Assembly: GCA_937921525.1 (NCBI GenBank)
Contig: CAKZUM010000397.1
Coordinates: forward strand, 1-26,492
Direction of reading: 5' to 3'
DNA length: 26,492 nucleotides
Origin: an uncultured Saprospiraceae bacterium
Lineage (GTDB): Bacteria > Bacteroidota > Bacteroidia > Chitinophagales > Saprospiraceae
Positions within the stretch are counted from its first letter, which is position 1; every line of letters begins with the position of its first letter. This document shows positions 15,740 to 22,842 of this stretch, piece after piece. Both the position numbers and the translations under genes were made by a program. Below the pieces are notes generated by a model. It was not told the origin of the DNA, made no database searches, and was given only the letters and a program-made list of their open reading frames with translations.

Positions 15740-15830
15740 CAAATCTTTTAAAAATCCAAATTTTTTGGTCAAAAAAACAATCTATTCTATTGAATTACAG
15801 TAAATAGATGGAGAGATTCTATTTGATTTA

Positions 15831-15944
15831 AAAGAATAGAGAGTAGAGAATAGAGAACAGAGAGATATTTCGTTTAAGGTCAATAAAATTTCGTTGATTA
15901 AAAACGAATCAATCTCTGTTCTCGCTTCTCTATGCTCTGATCTT
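15831..15944. repeat. Low-complexity-arm hairpin element, copy 3
   Basis: The left arm (15831-15874) consists of AGAATAGAGAGTAGAGAA and TAGAGAACAGAGAGA words. The right arm (about 15908-15944) is complementary (AATCTCTGTTCTCGCTTCTC, then TATGCTCTGATCTT). The inner part pairs TTTCGTTTAAGG-like sequence with GATTAAAAACGAA. It ends 38 bp before the next start and would lie in the leader of that gene if the promoter at 15709 is used. Confidence 0.75.
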
Positions 15945-15982
15945 AAAAAAGTACTTAGTTAAAACTTAATAAAAGAATATAG

Positions 15983-18085
15983 ATGGCACTTATAGGAAAG
16001 ATTAGAAAAAACAGTTGGTTGATGATTGTAGTCATTGGACTTGCATTAGCAGCCTTCATTATTATGGATATGACGAGCTCCTCCAAATTAGGCGGTGGTG
16101 GTCAAAGCATGTCTATAGGAAGTATTAATGGCAAAGCAGTAGATTGGAATGAATTCCAAAATGCCGAGCAATTAGTGTATGGCAATTCTTCTGACGTTTT
16201 TGGTCGTAGAAGTGCGCTTTGGAATTATTTTGTGGAGGAAGCGATTGTTAGCGACCAAGCAGAAGATTTAGGCTTAAGCGTAAGCAAAAAAGAGTTGATG
16301 GATTTACAATTTGGCGCAAATCCAAGTCCTGTCATTGCTACTAGATTTATGAACCCTCAAACGGGTCAAGTAGATGTCAATCAATTAAATCAAATCAAGC
16401 AGCAAATTGAAGGAGGCACTATGACGCCTGATTTAAGAAGATATTGGGCACACCAAGAAAAGGAGATTGTTAAGGATCGTTTACAATACAAGTTGAGTAC
16501 AATGGTTTCTAAAGCCTTATATACACCAACTTGGATGGTAGAGCAAACGTTTGGAGACAAAAACCAAAAAGCAACGCTCGACTATGTAAAAGTTCCTTTT
16601 GCAGATATTGATGATAGTGAGGTTACTTTAACAGATGCAGACTACCAAAGCTTTTTGACTGCCAATAAAGGAAAATTCTATAGTGATGAAGAAACTAGAA
16701 GAGTAGAATATGTCGTATTTGATGTATTACCTACTTCTGCTGATTCTGCTAACTTAAGAGCGTCCTTAAATGAGTCTGTTGCACAATTCCGAACAACTAC
16801 GGATGTTGCGGCATTTGCTGAGGCTAACTTCGGTACTGCCTCAAAGCAATGGTTAGATATCAGTACTTTACCAGCAAATATTCAAGAGCAAGCGAGAACA
16901 CTTCCTATTGGTGGGGTATATGGGCCTTTTATAGAAGGTAAGAATTACAGAGCCATGAAAGTTGTTGATCGAAAGATGGTTCCTGACTCTGCTACGACTA
17001 GACATATCTTAATCAACGCTACAGACCCGCTTAGCTTCACTACTGCAGAGCAAAGAATAGATAGTATCAAAACAGCTATCGAAGGTGGAGCTAGTTTTGC
17101 TGATTTAGCAGCTAGTTTAAGTCAAGATCCAGGAAGTGCACAAAACGGTGGTAAGTATGAAAATATTCCACCAAATCAATTTGTACCTGAGTATGGAGAT
17201 ATAGCTTCTTTTGGTAATATCGGTCAATTGTATAGTGTTAGAACACAATATGGTGTTCACTTAATTGAGCCTTTATCTAGATATAGAAATTCTACTGAAA
17301 GAGTACAATTAGCGTACATCAATCAAACCATCACTCCTAGTGAAGATACACAAAGTAGAATATTTGATGAAGCCAATGATTTCTTAGCAAATAACAGAAA
17401 CCTAAGTGATTTGAATGCAAGTGTAGCTAGTAATAGCGCTCTTTCTGTGCAGACCTCTCCAAGTGTCAAGTCTAATGACTATGTATTGGGTACTCTAGGT
17501 AATGGTTCTGATGCAAGAGATATAATCAGATGGGCTTTTGATGCAAATACAGATGTGAGTGCCGTATCTCCTGCCGTATACTCTTTCCAAGATCAAGCAG
17601 ATTACTATATCAATAAATATGTGATTGCTGGTTTAAAAAGTGTCCAAGCAGCGGGTATGCCTAGTTTAGCTAATATTAAGGACGAAATAGAAGCACAGGT
17701 AAGAAATCAAAAGAAAGGAGAATTAATCAAAGGTAAAATATCTAATAATAACTTAGCAGCTGTCGCATCCCAATTTAGTGTAGATGTAGAAGAAGCAGCA
17801 GACGTTACTTTTGAATCTCAATTCACACAAGGTTTAGGTAATGAACCTAAAGTAATAGCAGCAGCTTTTAATACTCCTGTAAATGGTGTTTCTCAACCAA
17901 TTATCGGTAATAGTGGGGTATATGTAGTACAGGTAAAGAACAAGCCTGCCGCTGGTGCACCATCAAATATTCCTCAGCTAAGAAAAGAAGCATCTGCAAC
18001 TACGCAGTCTCAGATTAGAACTTCTTTAATGCAAGCTATGCGAAAAGAAGCTAAGATTGATGACTTTAGATCTCAGTTTTACTAG
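15983..18085 (+). CDS. PpiD-like periplasmic peptidyl-prolyl isomerase/chaperone
   Basis: The product is 700 aa. A single N-terminal membrane anchor (SWLMIVVIGLALAAFIIMDM, residues 11-30) follows a short basic cytoplasmic start (MALIGKIRKN). A SurA_N-type chaperone region spans about 40-190. A parvulin (PPIC) domain lies at about 338-434, with TTRHILI at its start, FADLAASLSQDPGSAQNGG, and YGVHLIEP at its end, the standard parvulin landmarks. The last 260 residues form a further SurA-type folding region. PpiD proteins assist folding of newly translocated outer-membrane and exported proteins at SecYEG. That fits a cell exporting many large surface proteins such as those encoded upstream. The length is typical for Bacteroidota homologues. 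It is transcribed alone and ends at the strong terminator at 18110. Confidence 0.93.
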   Translation: MALIGKIRKNSWLMIVVIGLALAAFIIMDMTSSSKLGGGGQSMSIGSINGKAVDWNEFQNAEQLVYGNSSDVFGRRSALWNYFVEEAIVSDQAEDLGLSVSKKELMDLQFGANPSPVIATRFMNPQTGQVDVNQLNQIKQQIEGGTMTPDLRRYWAHQEKEIVKDRLQYKLSTMVSKALYTPTWMVEQTFGDKNQKATLDYVKVPFADIDDSEVTLTDADYQSFLTANKGKFYSDEETRRVEYVVFDVLPTSADSANLRASLNESVAQFRTTTDVAAFAEANFGTASKQWLDISTLPANIQEQARTLPIGGVYGPFIEGKNYRAMKVVDRKMVPDSATTRHILINATDPLSFTTAEQRIDSIKTAIEGGASFADLAASLSQDPGSAQNGGKYENIPPNQFVPEYGDIASFGNIGQLYSVRTQYGVHLIEPLSRYRNSTERVQLAYINQTITPSEDTQSRIFDEANDFLANNRNLSDLNASVASNSALSVQTSPSVKSNDYVLGTLGNGSDARDIIRWAFDANTDVSAVSPAVYSFQDQADYYINKYVIAGLKSVQAAGMPSLANIKDEIEAQVRNQKKGELIKGKISNNNLAAVASQFSVDVEEAADVTFESQFTQGLGNEPKVIAAAFNTPVNGVSQPIIGNSGVYVVQVKNKPAAGAPSNIPQLRKEASATTQSQIRTSLMQAMRKEAKIDDFRSQFY

Positions 18086-18109
18086 TAGATAAATACCAGA
18101 GATAGTATA

Positions 18110-18148
18110 AAAAAAAGGGCTGTATCGGTTGATACAGCCCTTTTTTTG
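18110..18148 (+). terminator. Strong Rho-independent terminator of the PpiD-like gene
   Basis: GGGCTGTATC (18117-18126) pairs with GATACAGCCC (18131-18140) around GGTT, with an A7 run before the stem and a T7 run after it. It is the clearest terminator in the window and lies 24 bp after the stop codon. Confidence 0.95.
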
Positions 18149-18162
18149 TGCATGGTACACAT

Positions 18163-18270
18163 CCTTGGATTTCATCCAAGGTTAATCGTGTTTAACTATT
18201 CCGCAGTTATGTTATGCAGTTCGCAACCACGGAGTGGTTGAACATGAATAGCCTCGGATAACATCCGAGG
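18163..18270. repeat. Three compact palindromes, two of them covarying
   Basis: CCTTGGAT (18163-18170) pairs with ATCCAAGG (18174-18181) around TTC. CCTCGGAT (18252-18259) pairs with ATCCGAGG (18263-18270) around AAC. The two hairpins differ in the stem by a T-A to C-G exchange that keeps pairing. Between them CAACCAC (18224-18230) pairs with GTGGTTG (18234-18240) around GGA. All three have 3-nt loops. Confidence 0.75.
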
Positions 18271-18306
18271 AATTAAAAAACATCCAACAATTAAGACAAA
18301 AAAAAT

Positions 18307-18332
18307 GACCATTCCAATAAATTGGAATGGTC
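18307..18332 (-). terminator. Hairpin with minus-strand T-run
   Basis: GACCATTCCAAT (18307-18318) pairs perfectly with 18321-18332. On the minus strand the stem is followed by ATTTTTTTTGTC, as expected for a terminator reading leftward. It lies about 500 bp beyond the stop of the minus-strand dehydrogenase gene, so it might terminate that transcript or an unseen short RNA. Confidence 0.5.
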
Positions 18333-18702
18333 GAATTCACCCATTACAGGCGTTTTAAAATACATTTCATCTTTATAGATTATTATTATAAATAATAAAA
18401 TCTAAATATCTTTTTATCGGTTTGGAGTTAAAATGCTAGGTAAGCTAGTCTCTTAATTACACCCCAAAGATCGCTACAGTTTTTCAGTAAAGCAAGTAAA
18501 TAGGTAGTTTTTTAATATAAAAAAGTAAAAAAAAAACAATTATCTTCTTTAAGATACTATTTACTCAATTCTATCAAACGTTAATACATTTTATTTAATA
18601 TAATAATAGAAAAAATCATGCCTAATATGCTATTAATAGGGTATATGACTTTTTTTATCAAAGAATTTGGCAAGTTTATCTACACCACAAAAGTAGTTGA
18701 CA

Positions 18703-18777
18703 ATTTTACCACATAGGTACATAGGTCACATAGTATGACGTGATAACTATGTGGTCTATGTACCTATGTGGTAAAAT
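18703..18777. repeat. 32-bp near-perfect hairpin with CATAGGTA words
   Basis: Arms 18703-18734 and 18746-18777 pair at all 32 positions: thirty Watson-Crick pairs and two adjacent G-T pairs (18725/18755 and 18726/18754) around an 11-nt loop. Each arm contains the tandem words CACATAGGTA and CATAGGTCACATAG. The outer ends are TTTTACCAC and GTGGTAAAA. It lies 63 bp before the dehydrogenase stop codon on the opposite strand. It has no T-run, so simple termination is not the obvious role. Confidence 0.85.
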
Positions 18778-18839
18778 ACAATTCTAGCTTTGTAAGCTTA
18801 GTTTTATCAAGTTGCTTTGTTCTTAAATTTGTGATAAAA

Positions 18840-21044
18840 CTAATCTTTTCGAGGCTGCGTATCTCCCAAATATTGCATCCCTGCTAGATTGGTTAATACA
18901 GTCATCATATCATCGCCTTTTCTGTAGGAGGCAGCTGTATATTTTAAAAAATTGCCAATATCATCTACATCTTGTTCTGTCAAACGACCTTCAAAATTAG
19001 GCATTCCTTTAGATGCTAAAGCACCGTTTAAAATAATCTCCTTATGGTTTTTAAAAACCCCATCAGAAGAATGCGTTAAATCTGGAATCGCACCACCACC
19101 TGCACCAAAAGCATCCCCATGGCACTGCACACAAAATTTGACATATAAAGAGAGGCCTCTTCCAATTTCTACTGGCGTACCTGTTGGTTCTAGGCTAGTT
19201 AACTGGGCAATAGGGCCTGTCATCTCTGCTGGCATTTCTGCCTTGCCATCAATTTCAAATGTATACAATCTGCCCGGGTGGATGTACTTCGTAAATTTTC
19301 TTTGCAAGCCCGTAATACCTCCCCAACCTACCGCAATAGATAAATATTGTTTGCCATCAATCGCATAAGTAACTGGTGGCGCAATAATCCCCGTCATTAG
19401 ATTTTGTTCCCAGAGCACTTCTCCATTCGTGGCATCATATGCTTTTAGCATCCCTGTTGCATCCCCTTGAAATACTAGTCCCCCTTTTGTGGTGATGATG
19501 CCACCATTCCAATGGGTTAGTGGATGATCGACTCCCCAAACTTCTTTTTGTGCAACTGGATCCCAAGCGACCGTTCGTCCAAAGGGAGCATACGGATTAG
19601 GGTCGTCCGCATCCATTATTATAGGCTTGTATAATTTATCTCCATAACTTACATTCCAACCAGATCCTGAAGCACCTCTGGCTACTTTATTAAAAGTATT
19701 TTCAGGTTCATGAGAGAAAGCCAAACTAACCGTGTGTGTCGGTATATACATTAATTTGGTTTCCTTGTTAAATGCCATTGGTTGCCAATTATGACCGCCA
19801 TAAGCTCCGGGTGCAATGACCACATTTTTAGTAGGATCTTTGTATCTAGCGTTTTCATTTTCGATAGGCCGTCCATTTTCATCCATCCCTTTTGCCCAGT
19901 TTTGCTTGGTGTACGGCTTGGCAGATATATAAGAACCATCCGTTCTATCTAGCACATAAAAGAACCCGTTTTTGGGTGCTTGCATAATCACTTTTCTCAT
20001 CTTCCCATCTATCTCCAAATCCGCTAAGGTCATTGGTTGTGTAGAGGTGTAGTCCCAAGTATCTCCCGGCGTTGTTTGAAAATGCCAGACATACTTTCCA
20101 TCATCTGCGTTTAAAGCGACGATACTGGATAAAAATAAGTTGTCACCACCACCTGGACTTCTATGTAATTGATCCCAAGGTGTTCCATTGCCTACCCCGA
20201 TATAGACCAAATTCAATTCAGGATCATAAACGATAGCATCCCATACCGTTCCACCACCACCCATAGTCCACCACTCGCCTGTCCATGTTTTTGCCGCCTC
20301 TTCTAAGATAGGATTTTCAAAAGGTTTGGATGGATCACCCGGTACAGTATAAAACCGCCAGTTCTCTTTTCCTGTCTCCGCATCATAGGCAGACACATAT
20401 CCTCTTGCATCATATTCCGCCCCACCATTTCCAATCAAGACATTACCTTTTACAATTCGTGGTGCCCCAGTGATCGTATAATTTTTAGAACGATCAACGG
20501 TTAATTTTTCCCAATTTACCGTACCTGTTGCCGCATCTAAAGAAATCAATCGTCCGTCTATCGTTCCAAAAAACACCGCTCCTTTATATAAAGCCACCCC
20601 TCTATTCACCACATCACAGCAAGCGATTTCTGCATATTCTGCTGGTACTTCTGGATCATACTTCCATATTTGTTCGCCCTTTCGCAAATCTATTGCCCAC
20701 ACCACACTCCAAGGGCCTGTCAGATACATGATACCATCCACTACTATTGGACTAGCTTCTATTCCTCTCATGACGCCTAGATCAAGCGACCATGCTAAAC
20801 CTAGTTTTTTGACAGTTTCTTTATTAATTTGATCTAAAGGACTATACCGATCTTCTTGATAATTTCGACCATAGGATAGCCAGTCTCCTGGTGCTGCATC
20901 TGCATTAGTGATGGCCGCATCATCTACTGCATTTGTCACAGCTTTGATAAACTCCGCTGTACCCGGTTGAGGAGGCTCTTGTTTACATTGAGTGACTAAT
21001 AAGAGTAGCAAAGAGAAGCTTGCTAATTGAATCAGTTTTTTCAT
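18840..21044 (-). CDS. PQQ-dependent quinohemoprotein alcohol dehydrogenase (lipoprotein)
   Basis: The ATG at 21044 is chosen because it starts a lipoprotein signal, MKKLIQLASFSLLLLLVTQC, with the lipobox cysteine at residue 20; the frame opens upstream at 21215 without a signal. The product is 734 aa. An eight-bladed PQQ propeller spans roughly 45-600. It shows the adjacent-cysteine motif EIACCDVVNRG (Cys142-Cys143), the tryptophan-docking segment WTGEWWTMGGGGTVWDA, and the catalytic region GDTWDYTS (Asp331 the likely base). The C-terminal cytochrome c domain has CVQCH (638-642) and a likely axial Met681 in KGMPNFEG. The enzyme oxidises primary alcohols at PQQ and passes electrons to its own haem c, at the outer face of a membrane or in the periplasm. 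A TetR gene lies upstream on the same strand, separated by a terminator. No PQQ synthesis genes are in view. Confidence 0.92.
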   Translation of the reverse strand: MKKLIQLASFSLLLLLVTQCKQEPPQPGTAEFIKAVTNAVDDAAITNADAAPGDWLSYGRNYQEDRYSPLDQINKETVKKLGLAWSLDLGVMRGIEASPIVVDGIMYLTGPWSVVWAIDLRKGEQIWKYDPEVPAEYAEIACCDVVNRGVALYKGAVFFGTIDGRLISLDAATGTVNWEKLTVDRSKNYTITGAPRIVKGNVLIGNGGAEYDARGYVSAYDAETGKENWRFYTVPGDPSKPFENPILEEAAKTWTGEWWTMGGGGTVWDAIVYDPELNLVYIGVGNGTPWDQLHRSPGGGDNLFLSSIVALNADDGKYVWHFQTTPGDTWDYTSTQPMTLADLEIDGKMRKVIMQAPKNGFFYVLDRTDGSYISAKPYTKQNWAKGMDENGRPIENENARYKDPTKNVVIAPGAYGGHNWQPMAFNKETKLMYIPTHTVSLAFSHEPENTFNKVARGASGSGWNVSYGDKLYKPIIMDADDPNPYAPFGRTVAWDPVAQKEVWGVDHPLTHWNGGIITTKGGLVFQGDATGMLKAYDATNGEVLWEQNLMTGIIAPPVTYAIDGKQYLSIAVGWGGITGLQRKFTKYIHPGRLYTFEIDGKAEMPAEMTGPIAQLTSLEPTGTPVEIGRGLSLYVKFCVQCHGDAFGAGGGAIPDLTHSSDGVFKNHKEIILNGALASKGMPNFEGRLTEQDVDDIGNFLKYTAASYRKGDDMMTVLTNLAGMQYLGDTQPRKD

Positions 21045-21216
21045 TTTCGCTTTGTTAATTATTTGAATTGTATTGTAGTCAAAGACAATTATATTATAAG
21101 AAGGTCTAACAAGTAACGAAAAAAGATAGGTATCCCCAAAGAAATACATAGAAATCAAAAGTATATATTGCAAAAAACGGAAATTAGCCACATAGTATTT
21201 TGTACACGTACTCAAT

Positions 21217-21254
21217 ACAAAAATAGCCTTCCAGACATGATCTGGAAGGCTATT
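21217..21254 (-). terminator. Terminator of the TetR gene
   Basis: AATAGCCTTCCAGA (21222-21235) pairs perfectly over 14 bp with 21241-21254 around CATGA. On the minus strand the stem is followed by TTTTTGTA-type sequence. It lies 46 bp beyond the TetR stop and 173 bp ahead of the dehydrogenase start, so the two genes are likely separate transcripts. Confidence 0.85.
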
Positions 21255-21299
21255 AGTTTAGGAGTTGTTTAAAAATGTATTACTGTATTACACAACTTC

Positions 21300-21974
21300 T
21301 TACTTAATCATTTTAAAAAGAAAATATTCAAGCATTTTTTCTAGGTCTTCCAGTTGTCCGTTCACTAGTTTGACATCCGTCAAAGAGGGGATGTGTTCTG
21401 CTAAATACAGTTGATTATTAGACATCTCCAACATATTAGTAGCTAATGTACAGGGATAAGGAAAATCAGGATTAATAGCTTTAATAATGTTACTAATTTT
21501 TTTATTTAATGCTTTGTACGGACTGAAATAGCCTAATTTATTTTCTTCATCAACTTGATGGATATGATAGGATTTCACCCCTTCGTTAACGACAATTTTG
21601 TGTAACAAATCTCGGTCAACATATTCTGCGGGAGTAGCTAATCGTATCGTATCTACTAAAGTCTTGATCGCAATTTTTAGCTGCCTTTCAGGATCCGTAA
21701 TATTCATCGTGTTGAACCCTATCCTAAAATCTACCCATTCCCAATACCAAGAGACCAAATAGACTAAAAGCAGATGTTTATTTTCAAAATATCGGTAAAT
21801 GGAGGCTTCAGTAGACCCCATTCTAGTCGCCAATTTTTTAAAAGTAAAGTCTTCAATTCCTATCTCATTAATGAGTTCGATACTATGTTGGATGAGCTTC
21901 TTCCCCAGTTTTGTATCTTGAGGATCTCTTAGGTACAATTGTGGGTTAACCTTAATTTGAACCGATACAGACAT
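21300..21974 (-). CDS. TetR/AcrR family transcriptional regulator
   Basis: The product is 224 aa, typical for the family. The N-terminal DNA-binding domain is clear: KLIQHSIELINEIGIEDFTF (about 26-45), then the helix-turn-helix KKLATRMGSTEASIYRYFENK (about 46-66). The remaining 155 residues form the helical ligand-binding and dimer half, which gives no ligand clue. Such proteins usually repress nearby genes and their own gene until a small molecule binds. An inverted repeat (21991-22018) lies just upstream of the start and is the natural operator. The dehydrogenase gene downstream and the carbonic anhydrase gene upstream, both on the same strand, are possible targets. Confidence 0.92.
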   Translation of the reverse strand: MSVSVQIKVNPQLYLRDPQDTKLGKKLIQHSIELINEIGIEDFTFKKLATRMGSTEASIYRYFENKHLLLVYLVSWYWEWVDFRIGFNTMNITDPERQLKIAIKTLVDTIRLATPAEYVDRDLLHKIVVNEGVKSYHIHQVDEENKLGYFSPYKALNKKISNIIKAINPDFPYPCTLATNMLEMSNNQLYLAEHIPSLTDVKLVNGQLEDLEKMLEYFLFKMIK

Positions 21975-21990
21975 AAATTAATCTTTACAT

Positions 21991-22018
21991 AGTCTATAGT
22001 TTGTATAGTTTATAGACT
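21991..22018 (-). promoter_or_regulatory. Likely TetR operator upstream of its own gene
   Basis: AGTCTATA (21991-21998) and TATAGACT (22011-22018) are perfect inverted repeats separated by 12 bp. The spacer repeats TATAGT, giving a partly symmetric 28-bp site. It lies 17-44 bp upstream of the tetR ATG, where a bound dimer would block transcription. Size and symmetry suit a TetR-family operator; binding is inferred. Confidence 0.6.
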
Positions 22019-22065
22019 GATTATTATAAGGAAACTAACATGCACCATTTATTCTTTCGTCGTTA

Positions 22066-22713
22066 CTAAAGAAAAGTAACTTTACCAGTCTCTACAGCAT
22101 ACATGGCCCCTACAATATCAATTTCTCCTTTTTCGCACATCTCATTTAAGACTGGGCTATTTTTCTTGATGTCAGCAATCGTCAACTTCACGTTTTTCTT
22201 TGCTACTTTATTGACAAATTTTAAATTCTTTGAATTTCTCTTTTCACCAGCTTTGGTCTTGACTGCTTTTACAGCAGGCTGTATTTTGTCAAGCATCTGA
22301 GTTAAGTTACCTAATTTCGCATTATCACAAGCACCTTTAACTGCGCCACAAGAAGTATGTCCCATTACGACAATTACCTTGGAACCTGCTAATTTGCATG
22401 CAAACTCTAGACTACCTAAAATATCTTCATTGGAAAAATTCCCTGCTATTCTAGCACTAAATAAATCCCCAACACCTTGATCAAAAACGATTTCTGCGGG
22501 AATTCTAGAATCTATACAGCTCAAAACAGACGCAAATGGATATTGCCCTTTAGTCGTATCTTTTACTTGAGCTTTTAAATCTCTTTGAACTGGTGTTTGA
22601 TTGACAAATCTTCGGTTGCCAGCTTTTAATAGTTCCACAGCAAGTTGGGGGCTGATTTTTGCTTGGGTCTTTTTAGTTTGAGTAGTGGTGTTATCAATTT
22701 TTACGGATGCCAT
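22066..22713 (-). CDS. Beta-class carbonic anhydrase
   Basis: The product is 215 aa. It carries the beta-carbonic anhydrase signatures: SCIDSR (65-70), with zinc ligand Cys66 and the Asp68/Arg70 dyad, and GHTSCGAVKGA (118-128), with zinc ligands His119 and Cys122. EFACKLAGSKVIVVMG precedes the second motif, and EIDIVGAMYAVETGKVTFL closes the chain as in the family. The enzyme interconverts CO2 and bicarbonate in the cytoplasm, supporting carboxylation and pH control. The N-terminal 20 residues are Lys/Thr-rich with no clear hydrophobic signal. A Lys-rich stretch at about 150-185 (KTKAGEKRNSKNLKF) is a surface insertion. The upstream gap (22714-22842) is extremely AT-rich and probably holds the promoter. 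Confidence 0.94.
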   Translation of the reverse strand: MASVKIDNTTTQTKKTQAKISPQLAVELLKAGNRRFVNQTPVQRDLKAQVKDTTKGQYPFASVLSCIDSRIPAEIVFDQGVGDLFSARIAGNFSNEDILGSLEFACKLAGSKVIVVMGHTSCGAVKGACDNAKLGNLTQMLDKIQPAVKAVKTKAGEKRNSKNLKFVNKVAKKNVKLTIADIKKNSPVLNEMCEKGEIDIVGAMYAVETGKVTFL

Positions 22714-22842
22714 AATGTTAAATTAACTTGTAAAAAATATTAATAAGTAATAATAAATATTAATTATTACTTCGTAAAATTATAGTATTACTATTATTTA
22801 AACAAGCAGACCGTCTATTTTGTTTAAAATAAAACCCTCAGT

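Larger units (their letters stand above)
18149..18839. other. 690-bp gene-free, hairpin-rich gap between convergent genes
   Basis: No open frame with protein-like composition is seen. The left third carries three compact palindromes (18163-18181, 18224-18240, 18252-18270) and a 12-bp hairpin (18307-18332). The middle (18340-18700) is very AT-rich and without visible structure. The right end carries the 32-bp hairpin at 18703-18777. The gap is large for two convergent genes, so a non-coding RNA or a palindromic-element landing site is possible. Confidence 0.6.

Noticed and set aside
18149..18839. tRNA or other known RNA gene in the large gap
   Set aside because: No cloverleaf, CCA end or T-loop motif (GTTCRANNC) in a consistent arrangement was found. 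The hairpins are simple palindromes.
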